Part shown: positions 45,204-57,528 of the stretch, one piece after another
Layout of the letters: each line of letters begins with the position of its first letter
How positions within the stretch are numbered: position 1 is the first letter of the stretch
Assembly (NCBI GenBank): GCA_038373865.1
Contig: JAXGGA010003899.1
Coordinates: 1-64,000 of the forward strand
Origin: Uloborus plumipes
Taxonomy: Eukaryota; Arthropoda; Arachnida; Araneae; Uloboridae
Length of the DNA: 64,000 bases
Direction: 5' to 3'
Program-made: the position numbers and the translations under genes
The notes under the pieces: model-generated
What the model saw: the letters and a program-made list of their open reading frames with translations, nothing else
The model's database searches: none
What the model was told of the DNA's origin: nothing

Positions 45204-46390
45204 TCACATGTTTTTGCATTAATATTATTTCTTTGCCTGTTTTTTTTTTCTCTTCAAAATTTACTTTGCATGTTTTTATTCCTTCAACATTTTTCTTGGC
45301 GGTCCGACATATGTGGTTTTCTTGGCGGCATGCATTTGGTGCAAAAGTTCAAGGATCTTCTTCAGTCTAGGATAAATTTGAAATCAATCACAATGTACCA
45401 CCCGAACCGACACAAAGCAAAGCTAGTTGCTAACAATACTACGATTAAATTAAAAGTTTTTAAAAAAAACCCCAACCCTTACTGCCGATCTCATATTAAA
45501 ATGAACTAAATTGAAGATCCCTTTTAAAAGACTTATGCAATAAAATCAATTACAAATATTTTATTTGTTAACAAATAGAAACTGGCAACAGATGAAATTA
45601 TAAATCATTGAGTTTTCTTTCCTCGTCGCCCAACAATGACAACATAAATGCTCAGATGTTGAACAGAGCTAGTAGATAGAAATCGGACCAATTTTAAGCA
45701 TTAATAACTCCGGGTGCGATGACCCGGGGGGTAAATTTTGGGAAAACGTCCTCAATGTCTCATCGAGAATATTCATACCAAAAATCAACACTAAAGACCC
45801 CCGGGGAGAAAAGATACGGAAAATAAAAACCAGGGGGGGAAAGGGGTGGGGGGGTCGAAAACCCCCTATGCCGAGCTTTGGGACAAAAAAAATGTGGGTG
45901 CAAAAGCAGAGCTCAATCCGAGTTACCGTTTAGTCTGGACCCCTGTCAAACAATTTTTAAAAAGTGCGAAAAATAGCGATTTTTTAACCTTTATCACTCC
46001 TCCCCCTGAGGGTCCTGGATGTTTTGCTTTAGTATGTGCCGTCAGGGGCCGCTGGAGATTGAGTATACCAAAAAAGAACACTAGGGATCATTATGGGGCT
46101 GAGATACAGAGGGGGGAAAACCCCGGTTTGGTTACTCGCGTAATCAGTCCTTAGTCGCTCTTTTACATTTTTCTTGGCTACTGAAATTTCTTGGCGGCTT
46201 GTATTTAGTTTTCTTGGCGGGGCGGGACGCTCCGGCGTCCCGTGATTCAAGCAACGTTAATAAAATACTTTTTGAATTATTTTTACACGGTTACTCATGA
46301 TGGCAGATCTTGCTAAAGTAAACTATTTAGCATTAAATTTGTTAGCAAACGTTTAGAAATAACTGAGATATGATGATATAAATAAAAGCG
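45204..46390. other. Repeat-like DNA with TTCTTGGCGG words; no gene
   Basis: TTCTTGGCGG occurs near 45293, 45318, 46188 and 46211 and, partly, 46172, continuing the CCGCCAAG motif of the adjacent hairpin. 45700-46100 is rich in C/G runs. Open frames here lack any recognisable domain. Confidence 0.45.
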
Positions 46391-48713
46391 TAATAGTTCG
46401 AGAGCCAGGTGAAAATTTGGTTAATTATTTCTTCTCGATAGCTAATTGGCCATACGCATCAGACAACAGTATCATAAAGCCCTATGACCGTCAGCTGCGG
46501 CACAGTGGGGGGGATGAGTAGTTGTAACCTCCCACGCTTGAAGAAAAAAAAAATTCACTCATTTCCTCTCGTCTAAAAATTTACCAGATGATAGCTTATA
46601 TGTAACTATTGATAAATATATACGTCAGCTGGCTGTATCTCGGTGGAAAAATTGTCAGCTGATACTTTGAAGGTCGTTACGTAGAAGTTAGCTAGAAGCA
46701 TTTACTGACTACACTGTTCGACAAAAAAAAACCTTGAAAATGCTTCTGGTATTTTGAAGGCTGATTCTTATGTAAAATGACCCCCTGAATCCGAATATGA
46801 CCCCCGTTTTCCCCCATCACGTCCCAATTTTTTTTAAAACGCCCCCCTTTTTTTTTCATTTTTCCTTAGTTTCAGGGCTATTATATTTTTTTTGGAGGGG
46901 AAAGGAGCCTTATATTCACCAATAAATTTTTTTGAAGGTCAAGAGAGACTCAAAGTTTAAAATCATGAGCACCGAGAAAAAAATCGGGGAACTTGGGGGG
47001 GGGGGGGCGTGGCCCCCAAAATATTTGAAAAATCACCAAAAACGATCTTTTTTTTCTAGTTTCTTTAAAAAGACCTTTAAAACATTTTTTTCGGTGCAGA
47101 ACCAGAGTATAGGATCCGTTCCTATGGCTCCTGGGTCAGAAAAAATTTTCACGCTGTAAAATGTAAAAAATAAAATAAAATAATGCTTTAAAAATCGCAC
47201 TTTGCACTCAAGTTTTAAAGCAGGTCTTCGGCCAAAAAAAACAAAATTGTGGCTGATTCTTATGTCAAATAACCCCCTATTTCCAAATATGACCTCAGTT
47301 TCACCCCTCCACCCCCTCTTTCCAGAGAGTTCCCCCCCCCCCCAATTCAGAGTCATTTTACTAATTCGGAGGGGAAAAGTACATTACGTAACCCGTTAAC
47401 ATAATTCTAAAAGGCAACAGAGGTTCAAAGTTCAAAATCATGTACATGTGTACCAAAAATATAAACTATGGCGGTGTACCCCCCCCCCCTCAAAAAAAAA
47501 TCTTCTTTTCTTGTTTTTCTAAGAGACGTTTTAAACCCTTTTTTTTTTTTTTTGTGAAAAATCAGAGTATTGAATTTTCTTTTCTTTTTTTGGGGGGGGG
47601 GAGGGGGGAGGTATACCGCCCTAGTTTATATTTTTGGTACACATGTACATGATTTTGAACTTTGAACCTCTGTTGCCTTTTAGAATTATGTTAACGGGTT
47701 ACGTAATGTACTTTTCCCCTCCGAATTAGTAAAATGACTCTGAATTGGGGGGGGGGAGACTCTCTGGAAAGAGGGGGTGGAGAGGGGAGACTGAGGTGAT
47801 ATTTGGAAATAGGGGGTCATTTGACATAAGAATCAGCCACAATTTTGTTTTTTTGGCTGAAGACCTGCTTTAAAACTCGAGTGCAAAGTGCGATTTTTAA
47901 AGCATTATTTTATTTATTTATTTTTTTTTTTAATTTTACAGCGTGAAAATTTTTTTCTGACCCAGGAGCCATAGGAGCGGATCCTATACTCTGGTTCTGC
48001 ACCGAAAAAAATGTTTTAAAGGTCTTTTTAAAGAAACTAGAATAAAAAGATCGTTTTTTGGTGATTTTTTCAAATATTTTGGGGGCCATGCCCCCCAAAA
48101 GTTCCCCGATTTTTTTTCGGTGCTCATGATTTTAAACTTTGAGTCTCTCTTGACATCCAAAAAAATTTATTGGTGAATATAAGGCTCCTTTCCCCTCCAA
48201 AAAAAAAAAAATAATAATAGCCCTGAAACTAAGGAAAAATGAAAAAAAAAGGGGGGGGGGCGTTTAAAAAAAAAAGGGACGTGATGGGGGAAAACGGGGG
48301 TCATATTCGGATTCAGGGGGTCATTTTACATAAGAATCAGCCTTCAAAATACCAGAAGCATTTTCAAGGTTTTTTTTTTGTCGAACAGTGTAGTCAGTAA
48401 ATGCTTCTAGCTAACTTCTACGTAACGACCTTCAAAGTATCAGCTGACAATTTTTCCACCGAGATACAGCCAGCTGACGTATATATTTATCAATAGTTAC
48501 ATATAAGCTATCATCTGGTAAATTTTTAGGCGAGAGGAAATGAGTGATTTTTTTTTTTTCTTCAAGCGTGGGAGGTTCCAACTGCTTATCCCCCCCACCG
48601 AGCCTCAGCTGACATTCACGAGGCTTCAAAGTTCGATTTTCTGCTGCGTTTTACTAATTATCACTTGAGAGGAATTTGGTCATATATATCTGTTACTGGC
48701 TCTCGGACTATAA
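46391..48713. mobile_element. 2.3-kb foldback element
   Basis: Arms of about 1.1 kb (46391-47505 and 47595-48713) are inverted copies with scattered differences. Outer ends are TAGTTCGAGAGCCAG and the complement of TAGTCCGAGAGCCAG. The centre (about 90 bp) is poly-T/poly-G. Both arms carry repeated ATGACCCCC/ATAAGAATCAGCC motifs. Mirror-image open frames (SVQNQSIGS...APGSEK) are not genes. Confidence 0.8.
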
Positions 48714-48763
48714 GCCTGATTTGAAAAACATAAAATAAATGAAATGCCTCGACAGCAGTGCAC

Positions 48764-49570
48764 ACACAAAAAAAATCTGGTTTGGACCCCACACTACTTC
48801 CTTTTACGTGTAATTTTTTTAGTAGTTGCCTTAAGTGTTAAAAAAAGTGCTTGGAATGAGCAAGGTAACAATTTAAATATTTACACCCATAATCTGCCAC
48901 GAAACAGTGCAGAAAAATGTTTAACAATGGTTAATTTTCTAAACATTTTTTTTTTTTTTTTTACCGATTTTAACATCATTATTCAGTGAATTTTTCGCAA
49001 AATATCGCCAATAGCGCTAAATTGAACCTAAATTCAAAAAATAATTTTTTTCGCCGAATTTGTCGCCAAATTGGCGATATGTCCCCAAGTTGGCGTCAAA
49101 CACTTGGCGACCAAAATCTTGGCTACATATCGCCAAGTGGTCGCGCCAATTCATATCACTTGAGTCTGCATTGAAATTAACACTGATTTACCCCTAAAAA
49201 GGGGTAAAACACCCTCTTGGGAGCATTCAAATGCAACCACAAGGGGAGGTGCACAACTAGACCATCCTCAGAGCCTACATACCAAACTAGAAGCTTCTAC
49301 GGCATTCAGTTTTTGAGTTATGCGACACACATACATACGTATATACAGACGTCACGAGAAAACTCGTCGTAATTAACTAGGGGGTGGTTGAAAAGGATTG
49401 TTCGGCTGTTTATATGTTGGCAGGTACATATGCACGTGCTGACAGGTCGAAAAAACTACTAAACATTCATTCGGGAGAGAGCAAAATCAAAATTTAGACC
49501 CGAATTTGAGTGATTTTTTTTTTTTTTTTTGCGATCACAATACTTCCTTAATTACGTAAATGGAAGTAAA
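48764..49570 (+). mobile_element. Repeat R, complete copy
   Basis: About 0.8 kb with inverted ends ACTTCCTTTTACGT and the complement of ACTTCCATTTACGT. It includes a block iterating TTGGCGATAT/CTTGGCG (49055-49145) and a segment with CGTCACGAGAAAACTCGTCG. An inverted copy is split around the mariner foldback (50707-50842 plus 52751-53390). A third partial copy is inside a Helitron at 58675. Confidence 0.65.
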
Positions 49571-49673
49571 AAAGAGTGGAATTGTTTTCTTTCGTACGGT
49601 TACCATGGAGAAGGCTCAAAATTTCTAAACTTGATACGTCTATTTAAAAGCAAAGGTATTTAAATATGCTACA

Positions 49674-50394
49674 CTAGGTGACCCGTGCGGAATTCCGCAA
49701 AAAAAAAAAAAAAAACTTTAAACTTAAAATTTAATACGACAATTTTTATTGGCTTCATTTGCACAACATCGCCATCAACTGCCGTCGTTCTAACAACTTT
49801 TCAAAGAGATCAAAGACACGTTCACTTTTACAACTACTACAAAAGTGATACCCTATATTAAAATCAAATACCCAATGCTACTACTAAACTAAATACTAAC
49901 GTTATCGCAAAACTACCATAGTATTTTGAAACAATAAAAGTTACAATTAAGGTTTACCGAGCTAAGCCTTGGCTTGAAATGTCGCATTTAAAATTGATTT
50001 GAACAACAATGGTATAACGATTTTAACAGTTGAGCAAAAAATTTAACTTTTTCAAACTTCAATCGCTTATAAGTCGCTTAAACGTGGATTTTCGAGATTC
50101 TCGTTACGCGGCGCTAGCGGAGAAACGTTCTAAAGAACGCATTATTTTTAATCTTTCGAATGAAATCAAAATGGAGACGATACGACAATTATTTCGCTAG
50201 ATAGAGTCAATTTTGTGCCCAAAAATTGAAGTTCGAATAAAAAACGAACCGACACTTTTTAGAGGGTGGGTCTAATTTTCGTCAATAGCCCGCGGGATAA
50301 GCTTCAAAATCATAAATTTTCTTGCAATTCGATAAAGAAATGAGCGAGTTTCGACCGGGTATAGGATTCGGCTTAGAGAAATAATATATGGAGA
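49674..50394 (-). mobile_element. Short Helitron, inverted partner 1
   Basis: On the minus strand it starts TCTCCATATATTATTTCTCT and ends in hairpin GCGGAATTCCGC, then ACGGGTCACCTAG, with A and T flanks. 721 bp; nearly identical to 53498-54220 in the opposite orientation. Non-coding. Confidence 0.88.
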
Positions 50395-50609
50395 TTAAAA
50401 TTCTGCACATTTTCTGCTTTTAGAATTCAAAAACCGAGTAGTGGAGGAATAACCAGATGAGGTACTGCCCTTTAGGATTGCGAGGTTATAATTCAGGGGA
50501 CATTAATAAAGGAAATTCAAGGAACTAGCTTAATGCAGGGAGTAAGAACTTCCTATATTATTTGTTTACGTTGAAACTTTTCATTGATCTGTATCATATT
50601 CAATGACAG

Positions 50610-50706
50610 GTAAAATGACATTGTAAAATTGTTAATTTTACAGATTATTACCGTGCATTTTACAGTTTTAAACTAGAACCCCTTCAGCCAGAACTATACT
50701 GTTTTT
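50610..50706. mobile_element. ACTGTAAAA-word MITE fragment
   Basis: Right-end portion only, with GTAAAATTGTTAATTTTACAG and AACTATACTGTTTTTA, cut by repeat R at about 50707. Confidence 0.6.
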
Positions 50707-50842
50707 ACTTCTTTTTACGTAGTAAAGGAAGTACTGTGATTACGAAAAAAAAAAATCACTCAAATTTCGGTCTAAATTTTGAATTTGCTCACCCCCGAAT
50801 GAATGTCTTGTAGTTTTTTCGACCTATCAGCACGCGCATATA
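50707..50842 (-). mobile_element. Repeat R, inverted copy, part 1
   Basis: Inverted match to 49430-49570 (TTCGACCTATCAGCACGCGC against its complement). Interrupted at TA by the mariner foldback. It resumes at 52751. Confidence 0.65.
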
Positions 50843-52750
50843 CAGGGTGAGTTCGATCGAATCTACAATACGAAAAGGGGTGATAGAAGAGCCCAAGTGG
50901 AGTATAGAACCACCCATTAGCGGTGTCAATTCGTAACCGTAATCGAGTTATGGTATATTTAAGGAAAATTCGCAAAAAAACAAATTTCTGAGAAAAAGAC
51001 CAATTTCTGAAGTTCCTGTTGGGTCTACGCACAAAATAAGCACATATTTCGAAAGAGCAGAAAAAATCCTTTAAAATGACATCTTTTTCATCAAGATAGT
51101 CGCACTTTATAGTAAGTTACAAGTTTTCAAACACTGGAAACACTCAAAAATGAAATTTCATCAAACTTTTCAGTCAAAAATTTCAGAAACAACCGTATGA
51201 GCTACAACCGGTCAAATGCACCAAAAACTTTCCCATTTCACTAGCTTTCAGATGATACAACAGAAAATCATATTGGGCTTCAAGTTCAGCAGATATTCTG
51301 GCTTTTGTTTGAAACAGTATGAAAATCGTCCTTTGTCAGAATATGGAAACCAGCAAAGAGTCAGACTTTTATGTTCTAATTTTTCTATTTCATGTAAGTG
51401 TACTGGTTTATTTATTCAAGAAAAGGAAAATTTTATAACTAAATATTAAATTGTAACACTTTATTAAGTTAATAATCACAACAGAAGATAACAACACGTA
51501 GAAACAAAGGAAGCATTACTTTAACGCGCTTTTCACAAAGAAAAATTCAAAATTAAATGAGTTACACTAACATCTATGAGTACATTTACATGTAAACAAT
51601 CCTCAACATTTCCCAGAGCTACTGAAATTATCATCCCCCGCACCGGATAGATGCCCTTGGCCTTTTAAGAGCAAAAACTACCGTCGCTCTCAATGAAATT
51701 TCATTTCTCACTTTTGCTACTGCTCCATCAAGCCAAATGCGCAAGTCCTGCAAACTGGTTGCATCTGAGCAGTAAACTGCTTGTTTCAAGAATCTCCAAA
51801 CAAAGAAGTTCACTGGCGTCAGGTCTGGTGATCTAGGTGGGCAAGGAATAGGACCCAAATGACAGGATGAATGGACTCTATGAAATGAAATTTCATAGAG
51901 AGCGACGGTAGTTCTCGCTCTTAAAAGGCCAAGGGCATCTATCCGGTGTGGGGGATGATAATTCCAGTAGCTCTGGGAAATTTTGAGGATTGCTTACATG
52001 TAAATGTACTCATAGATGTTAGTGTAACTCATTTAATTTTGAATTTTTTTTTTTGTCAAAAGCGCGTTAAAGTAATGCTGCTTTTGTTTCTACGTGTTGT
52101 TATCTTCTCTTGTGATTATTAATTTAATAAAGTGTTACAATTTAATATTTAGTTACAAAATTTTTCTTTTCTTGAATAAATAAACCAGTACACTTACATG
52201 AAATAGAAAATTTAGAACATAAAAGTCTGACTCTTTGCTGGTTTCCATATTCTGACAAAGGACGATTTTCATACTGTTTCAAACAAAAGCCAGAATATCT
52301 GCTGAACTTGAAGCCCAATATGATTTTCTGTTGTATCATCTGAAAGCTAGTGAAATGGAAAAGTTTTTGGTGCATTTGATCGGTTGTAGCTCATACGGTT
52401 GTTTCTGAAATTTTTGACTGAAAAGTTTGATGAAATTTCATTTTTGAGTGTTTCCAGTGTTTGAAAACTTGTAACTCACTATAAAGTGCGACTATCTTGA
52501 TGAAAAAGATGTCATTTTAAAGGATTTTTTCTGCTCTTTCGAAATATGTGCTTATTTTGTGCGTAGACCCAACAGGAACTTCAGAAATTGGTCTTTTTCT
52601 CAGAATTTTGGTTTTTTTTGCGAATTTTCCTTAAATACACCATAACTCGGTTACGGTTACGAATTGACACCGCTAATGGGTGGTTCTATGCTCCACTTGG
52701 GCTCTTCTATCACCCTTTTTTGTATTGCAGATTCGATCGAACTCACCCTG
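50843..52750. mobile_element. Mariner-derived foldback element
   Basis: Ends CAGGGTGAGTTCGATCGAATC in inverted orientation, TA on both sides (50841-50842, 52751-52752). Arms 50843-51710 and 51883-52750 are long inverted copies; the 172-bp loop holds the transposase relic. Open frames in the arms are mirror images of each other. Confidence 0.82.
51711..51882 (-). pseudogene. Mariner transposase fragment in foldback loop
   Basis: The minus strand reads CPPRSPDLTPVNFFVWRFLK then QAVYCSDATSLQDLR. SPDLTP followed by FFxWxxLK is the last catalytic block of mariner-like transposases (normally with D or N after P). Only this block is left. Confidence 0.75.
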
Positions 52751-53390
52751 TATACCTAACAACATACAAACAGCCGAAAAATTCATTTCGACCATCCCCG
52801 AGTAAATTACGACGAGTTTTCTCGTGACGTCTGTATGTAGGTATGTGCGGATGTATGTGTATCGCATAACTCAAAAACTGTATGCCGTAGAAGCTTCTGG
52901 TTTGGTATGTAGGCTCTGAAGGGGATCTAGTTGTGCACCTCCCCTTGTGGTTGCATTTGAATAATCCCAAGGGGGTCTTTTACCCCTTGGGATGTTAATT
53001 AAAATCTAAAATTGCTCCCTAAATCAATGTTAATTTCGTGATATGATTTGGCGCTACCGCTTGGCGATATATCTCCAAGCATTTATTTGGCGTTTGCCGC
53101 CAACTTGGTGACATATCGACAAGTTGGCGGCAAATTTGGCGAAAAAATGATGTTTTTGAATTTGTATTCAATTTGGCGCTCTTAGCGATATTTTGTGAAA
53201 GATGTACTGAATAATGTTAAAATCTGCGATATTTAGAAAATGAAGCATTGTAAAACATTATTTTGCATTGATTGGTGACAAACTGGAATGTTTGAATTGT
53301 TATCTTGCTCACTCTAAGGCACCATTTTAACACTTAAGGAATCTATTATGGAATTTAAACGTAAAAGGAAGTAGTGTGGCGTTCACACCA
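52751..53390 (-). mobile_element. Repeat R, inverted copy, part 2
   Basis: Continues part 1 after the mariner foldback. Contains TTACGACGAGTTTTCTCGTG, the CCAAGGGGGT motif, TTGGCGATAT-type words and the end ACGTAAAAGGAAGTAGTGTG. Confidence 0.65.
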
Positions 53391-53391
53391 G

Positions 53392-54296
53392 ATTTTTTGC
53401 AGTATAATACAGCTACATTTTGCGTCAATAAACTAAAATTGCTAACTTTAAAGTAAGAAACTGTAAAATTGCTAGTTTTACAATTTATTACTGTGCATCT
53501 CCATATATTATTTCTCTAAGCCGAATCCTATACCCGGTCGAAACTCGCTCATTTCTTTATCGAATTGCAAGAAAATTTATGATTTTGAAGCTTATCCCGC
53601 GGGCTATTGACGAAAATTAGACCCACCCTCTAAAAAGTGTCGGTTCGTTTTTTATTCGAACTTCAATTTTTGGGCACAAAATTGACTCTATCTAGCGAAA
53701 TAATTGTCGTATTGTCTCCATTTTGATTTCATTCGAAAGATTAAAAAAAATGCGTTATTTAGAACGTTTCTCCGCTAGCGCCGCGTAACGAGAATCTCGA
53801 AAATCCACGTTTAAACGACTTATAAGCGATTGAAGTTTGAAAAAGTTAAATTTTTTGCTCAACTGTCAAAATCGTTACATTGTTGCTCAAATCAATTTTA
53901 AATGCGACATTTCAAGCCAAGGCTTAGCTCGGTAAACCTTAATTGTAACTTTTATTGTTTCAAAATACTATGGTAGTTTTGCGATAACGTTAGTATTTAG
54001 TTTAGTAGTAGCCTTGGGTATTTGATTTTAATATAGGGTATCACTTTTGTAGTAGTTGTAAAAGTGAACGTGTCTTTGATCTCTTTGAAAAGTTGTCAGA
54101 ACGACGGCAGCAGATGGCGATGTTGTGCAAATGAAGCCAATAAAAATTGTCGTATTAAATTTTAAGTTTAAAGTTTTTTTTTTTTTTTTTTTTTTGCGGA
54201 ATTCCGCACGGGTCACCTAGTTTAGTTTTAAACTCGAAAATCGACTACCAATATTATACCGTCAAAACAACAGTTCATTTTTGCAGAGCAGCTTTT
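53392..54296. mobile_element. ACTGTAAAA-word MITE, split by a Helitron
   Basis: Left part 53392-53497 ends CTGTGCA; right part resumes at 54221 with TTTAGTTTTAAACTC. Joining them restores the usual family sequence (GTGCA-TTTA-AGTTTTAAAC-like), so the Helitron inserted cleanly between A and T. Confidence 0.75.
53498..54220 (+). mobile_element. Short Helitron, inverted partner 2
   Basis: Starts TCTCCATATATTATTTCTCT, ends hairpin GCGGAATTCCGC then CTAG, precise A|T insertion into an ACTGTAAAA-word MITE. 723 bp. Confidence 0.9.
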
Positions 54297-57200
54297 TTCG
54301 GAAAATTACTTACTCTTGCAGTAATCTACTTTTCAGTTGGTCAGGATGGATTTGAAAAATCGACTTTTATTGCTTCGTTGTTCTGTAGAGCATCTAAAAC
54401 TTTACTATCGCGGTTCAAAAATACCTCCAATGCGTAGACTTTTTAGTAAATGTAAGTAAAAATTAAGCCTTTTTGATGACGATAAAAGCATAACTCTTTG
54501 CTATACTACACAGGAAGTTTGAGTTGGATTTATTGGTCTGAATGGCCCTTTTTGGTGTAGTCAATTTAAATTTACTAAACGCCTCTCTCGTATACTATAT
54601 GTGACCATGCCTAAATAAACCCCAAATATTGACATTTTCTAATATCCAACGCAATACAACGATGTTTAAAAATAATCGAGCATAAATCATCGGTTACAAT
54701 TACAAAAAACTTTTTACAGTAAGGGCGATACTGCAACTATTTAATTAACAATTATTCTTTTTTCTTTGCATATTTTTTGTAACTTTTTGCTGAAATATAA
54801 ACATGGACAAAAAAGAAAAAAAATCATCGAAAGCAAAACGACTGTGATTTAAAAGCATCGACCATAAAACATCGATGATAACAAGAAAAAAAAACTTTTC
54901 ATTAATAAGATAGATACTATAACTATTCATTAACTATGTGAATTTTTGTCGCACATTTTTTGCTGAAATATAAAACACCATCATAACAAAAAAAAAAAAA
55001 AAGGCGAAAGCAAATCGGCAATGCTTAAAATTTTTTTGAGGGCAAAACATAGCTAATATTCGTAGAAACCTTCTTCCAGTGAAATTAATACTCCAACTTC
55101 TGATCAATGATATGATTTTTTAATGCGAATATTTATTGTGTATATTTTTACGAAATTATTTTGCTGAAATGTAAAACATTGATATCGAATCCAAAAACAG
55201 TAAAGTTTAAAAAACATCGACGGTAAACATATCGATGTTTTTACAAAAATATCGATTTTTTCAGGACATCGACATTAATGTCGCACCACCAAAAAGAAGT
55301 CAAATTTTGAAAACAATAAAAGAAAAATTCTTTTTACCTAAAGATTTTTTATATTTTTAATAGTTCCAAAACCTCCCTCATTTACATCCAATAAGCTAGT
55401 TTGAAAAATAATTACTTTTATTATTAAATTACTGTACAAATGAGTTTTAGGAACTTTAGAATTTATTGCAAAAATAATTATACCAATTTATATGCATTTA
55501 CTTTAAACCGCATATTACTATAGTAGGAGTGGCAGCATAACTCTAGACCTATGGTTAGTCCCCTCTATGGTTGCACTCTCAGCGCAAAGGTTTAATGCAA
55601 AGAAGAATATTTGAATTCCTTACTTTAATAGGAATTTTTAGGGTTTAAATATTCCAAAAAATAATTTCTTAAAATTTTTCAAACTGAAATATCCCACGCT
55701 GAAAGCAATCTAATTACCACACTAACTGTAAAATTAATTACTAGCAACTGAAAGGTAAATGACATGAAATTTAGCAGTCTATTACAACCTCAAATAATTT
55801 GAATTCTGAAACCAAATTCCTTTCATTCTTTTCAAAAATGTTTCATTAGCTTTGCACGGTCAAACTTATTCCTGCTTATTCTACAGTTTCGGTATCTTGC
55901 TCGCCAAGCGCGATCAATTAATTTCATGAAGCGAAGTGGGGCGCTTAAAAATAAAATTTTGCAATGAACTGAATCAGAGGATTTTTTTTCCTTTTATCTT
56001 TCACATTCCTCACTCATTTTGGGTACCTTTCTATTTTTAGACTCAGCCAGGAGAGGATTTGTGAAATGTGTAAAGCAAACTCCCGGATGAGTCCCTGTGT
56101 CCATAAATAGCATCGATCGATCAGGTAACTGCGTTCTTTCTTCCCTAAACTTCTTCCGGCCGGGCATGCGCACGAGAGTTCTCCGACTTTCCGGGCCCGC
56201 TAAAGACCCGTTTGACCGGGCTTCGAAATATTTTTCTTTCCAAACTTGGATCGGGGTTGTGCAATCTTGCAGAAAGTAACTTTTCTAGCAAAGCAAGCAG
56301 TCTTTTTTCTTTATCTTAATGCAATAAAGTTTCCATAGAGCTTTCAGTAACTTAATTAAATTTTTGTAGTAAGTGTCGAGTAGGCATTTTTAAAGATTTA
56401 AAAAACATTTAACTCTTAGTACTGACTTTGAAATTCTTTTTATGAATAGCTTTATGAATGCAACATAATTTTTTTCTCTACATTTGAAGTCGATTTCTGT
56501 TGTAAAAAAAAAAAAAAAAAAAAACTGTGCTTCATTTTTTATTTTTTTTTGTTGCTGTTTCATTTTTGGTGAAAAGTGTCATAATTATATATAAGGGCTA
56601 ACGATATCGGTAGTGTGCTGTATTATAAACTGAAGAATTTAAAAGCAATTTTTGCAATTCATTGCTAATTGTTACAAACAAGCTGTATTTTAGGAAATAA
56701 ATTAAAACCTTTGTGCAAAAAAGTAAAATAAAATATCGCAATGTTAAATCGCATAAATTTGTAGATGACTGCAGACACGTGTTTTGAGGTTACAACGACT
56801 TTATTTAACATGCAAATGGACTGTGATATTAATCCATAATTTAAAAATTAGTCTGCTGTTAATCCTGCCTAATATTCATACTATAGTCTGAAGCCAGTAC
56901 TTCAAGTGAATATTACTTTAAAGGATGCACAGTTCATTGGAAAATATTTACAAACACTAGCATAAAATGATTTACCGCTGTACTGCTTTAATTAATGCAT
57001 TTGAGGGAAAAACCAAAACGCTTCATCATAAAAAAACCTTCAGAATAAGTCCAAACTATTTTTAAAAAATGTTGCTACATATTGTATATAGCAGTCAGAC
57101 TTTCTCGTTTCTTTTAACAGCAGGCAGTCGTTTCTGCACTGATTTTTATTTTCGATAAATATTCTTCAGTATTAAAGCGTAAAAGAAGTAGAATTACAAT

Positions 57201-57528
57201 AAAAGGTTGAGAAAAGAAAAACGAAGGATTAATTGCAATCCTTTAATTTTTTATAACCCCTTACGTTCATTGAGACATCTTGCGCACTAGTAGGTGGGAT
57301 TTAAGGGTATTTTCTGATTTTTTCTTTTTGCATTCATCATGTGCTATGATTTTGTCACGGCTAGAAAAGAACGCAGCATGAGCGACATTAAAAAAAAAGG
57401 GGGGGGGGGAGTGGAACTGGGCCTTTCCCTAACTTCGACAGCAAACAGACGCAAAAATTCGAGGAAGTAAGGATGCTAGTGGATACAAAGCAAAAAGTTA
57501 TCTTCCGGATATCTCTATCTCTTCTCTA
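54297..57528. other. Mostly unannotated; two speculative exons and a degenerate repeat
   Basis: 54640-55280 repeats TTTTGCTGAAATATAAA three times (54785, 54958, 55161) among CATCGATG words. 56100-56280 is GC-richer (TTCCGGCCGGGCATGCGCAC). Possible coding pieces at 54346-54451 and 56039-56123 are listed as findings, not as genes. Nothing else supported. Confidence 0.4.

Noticed and set aside
44815..45219. Two small related genes on opposite strands
   Set aside because: Arms of a 377-bp hairpin; no start context, no domain.
46932..48098. Protein-coding genes suggested by similar peptides on both strands (SVQNQSIGS...APGSEK)
   Set aside because: They are mirror images from the two arms of the 2.3-kb foldback and lack conserved domains.
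51216..52375. Duplicate gene pair (77-residue frames, + and -)
   Set aside because: The frames lie in the inverted arms of the mariner foldback; identity comes from the palindrome.
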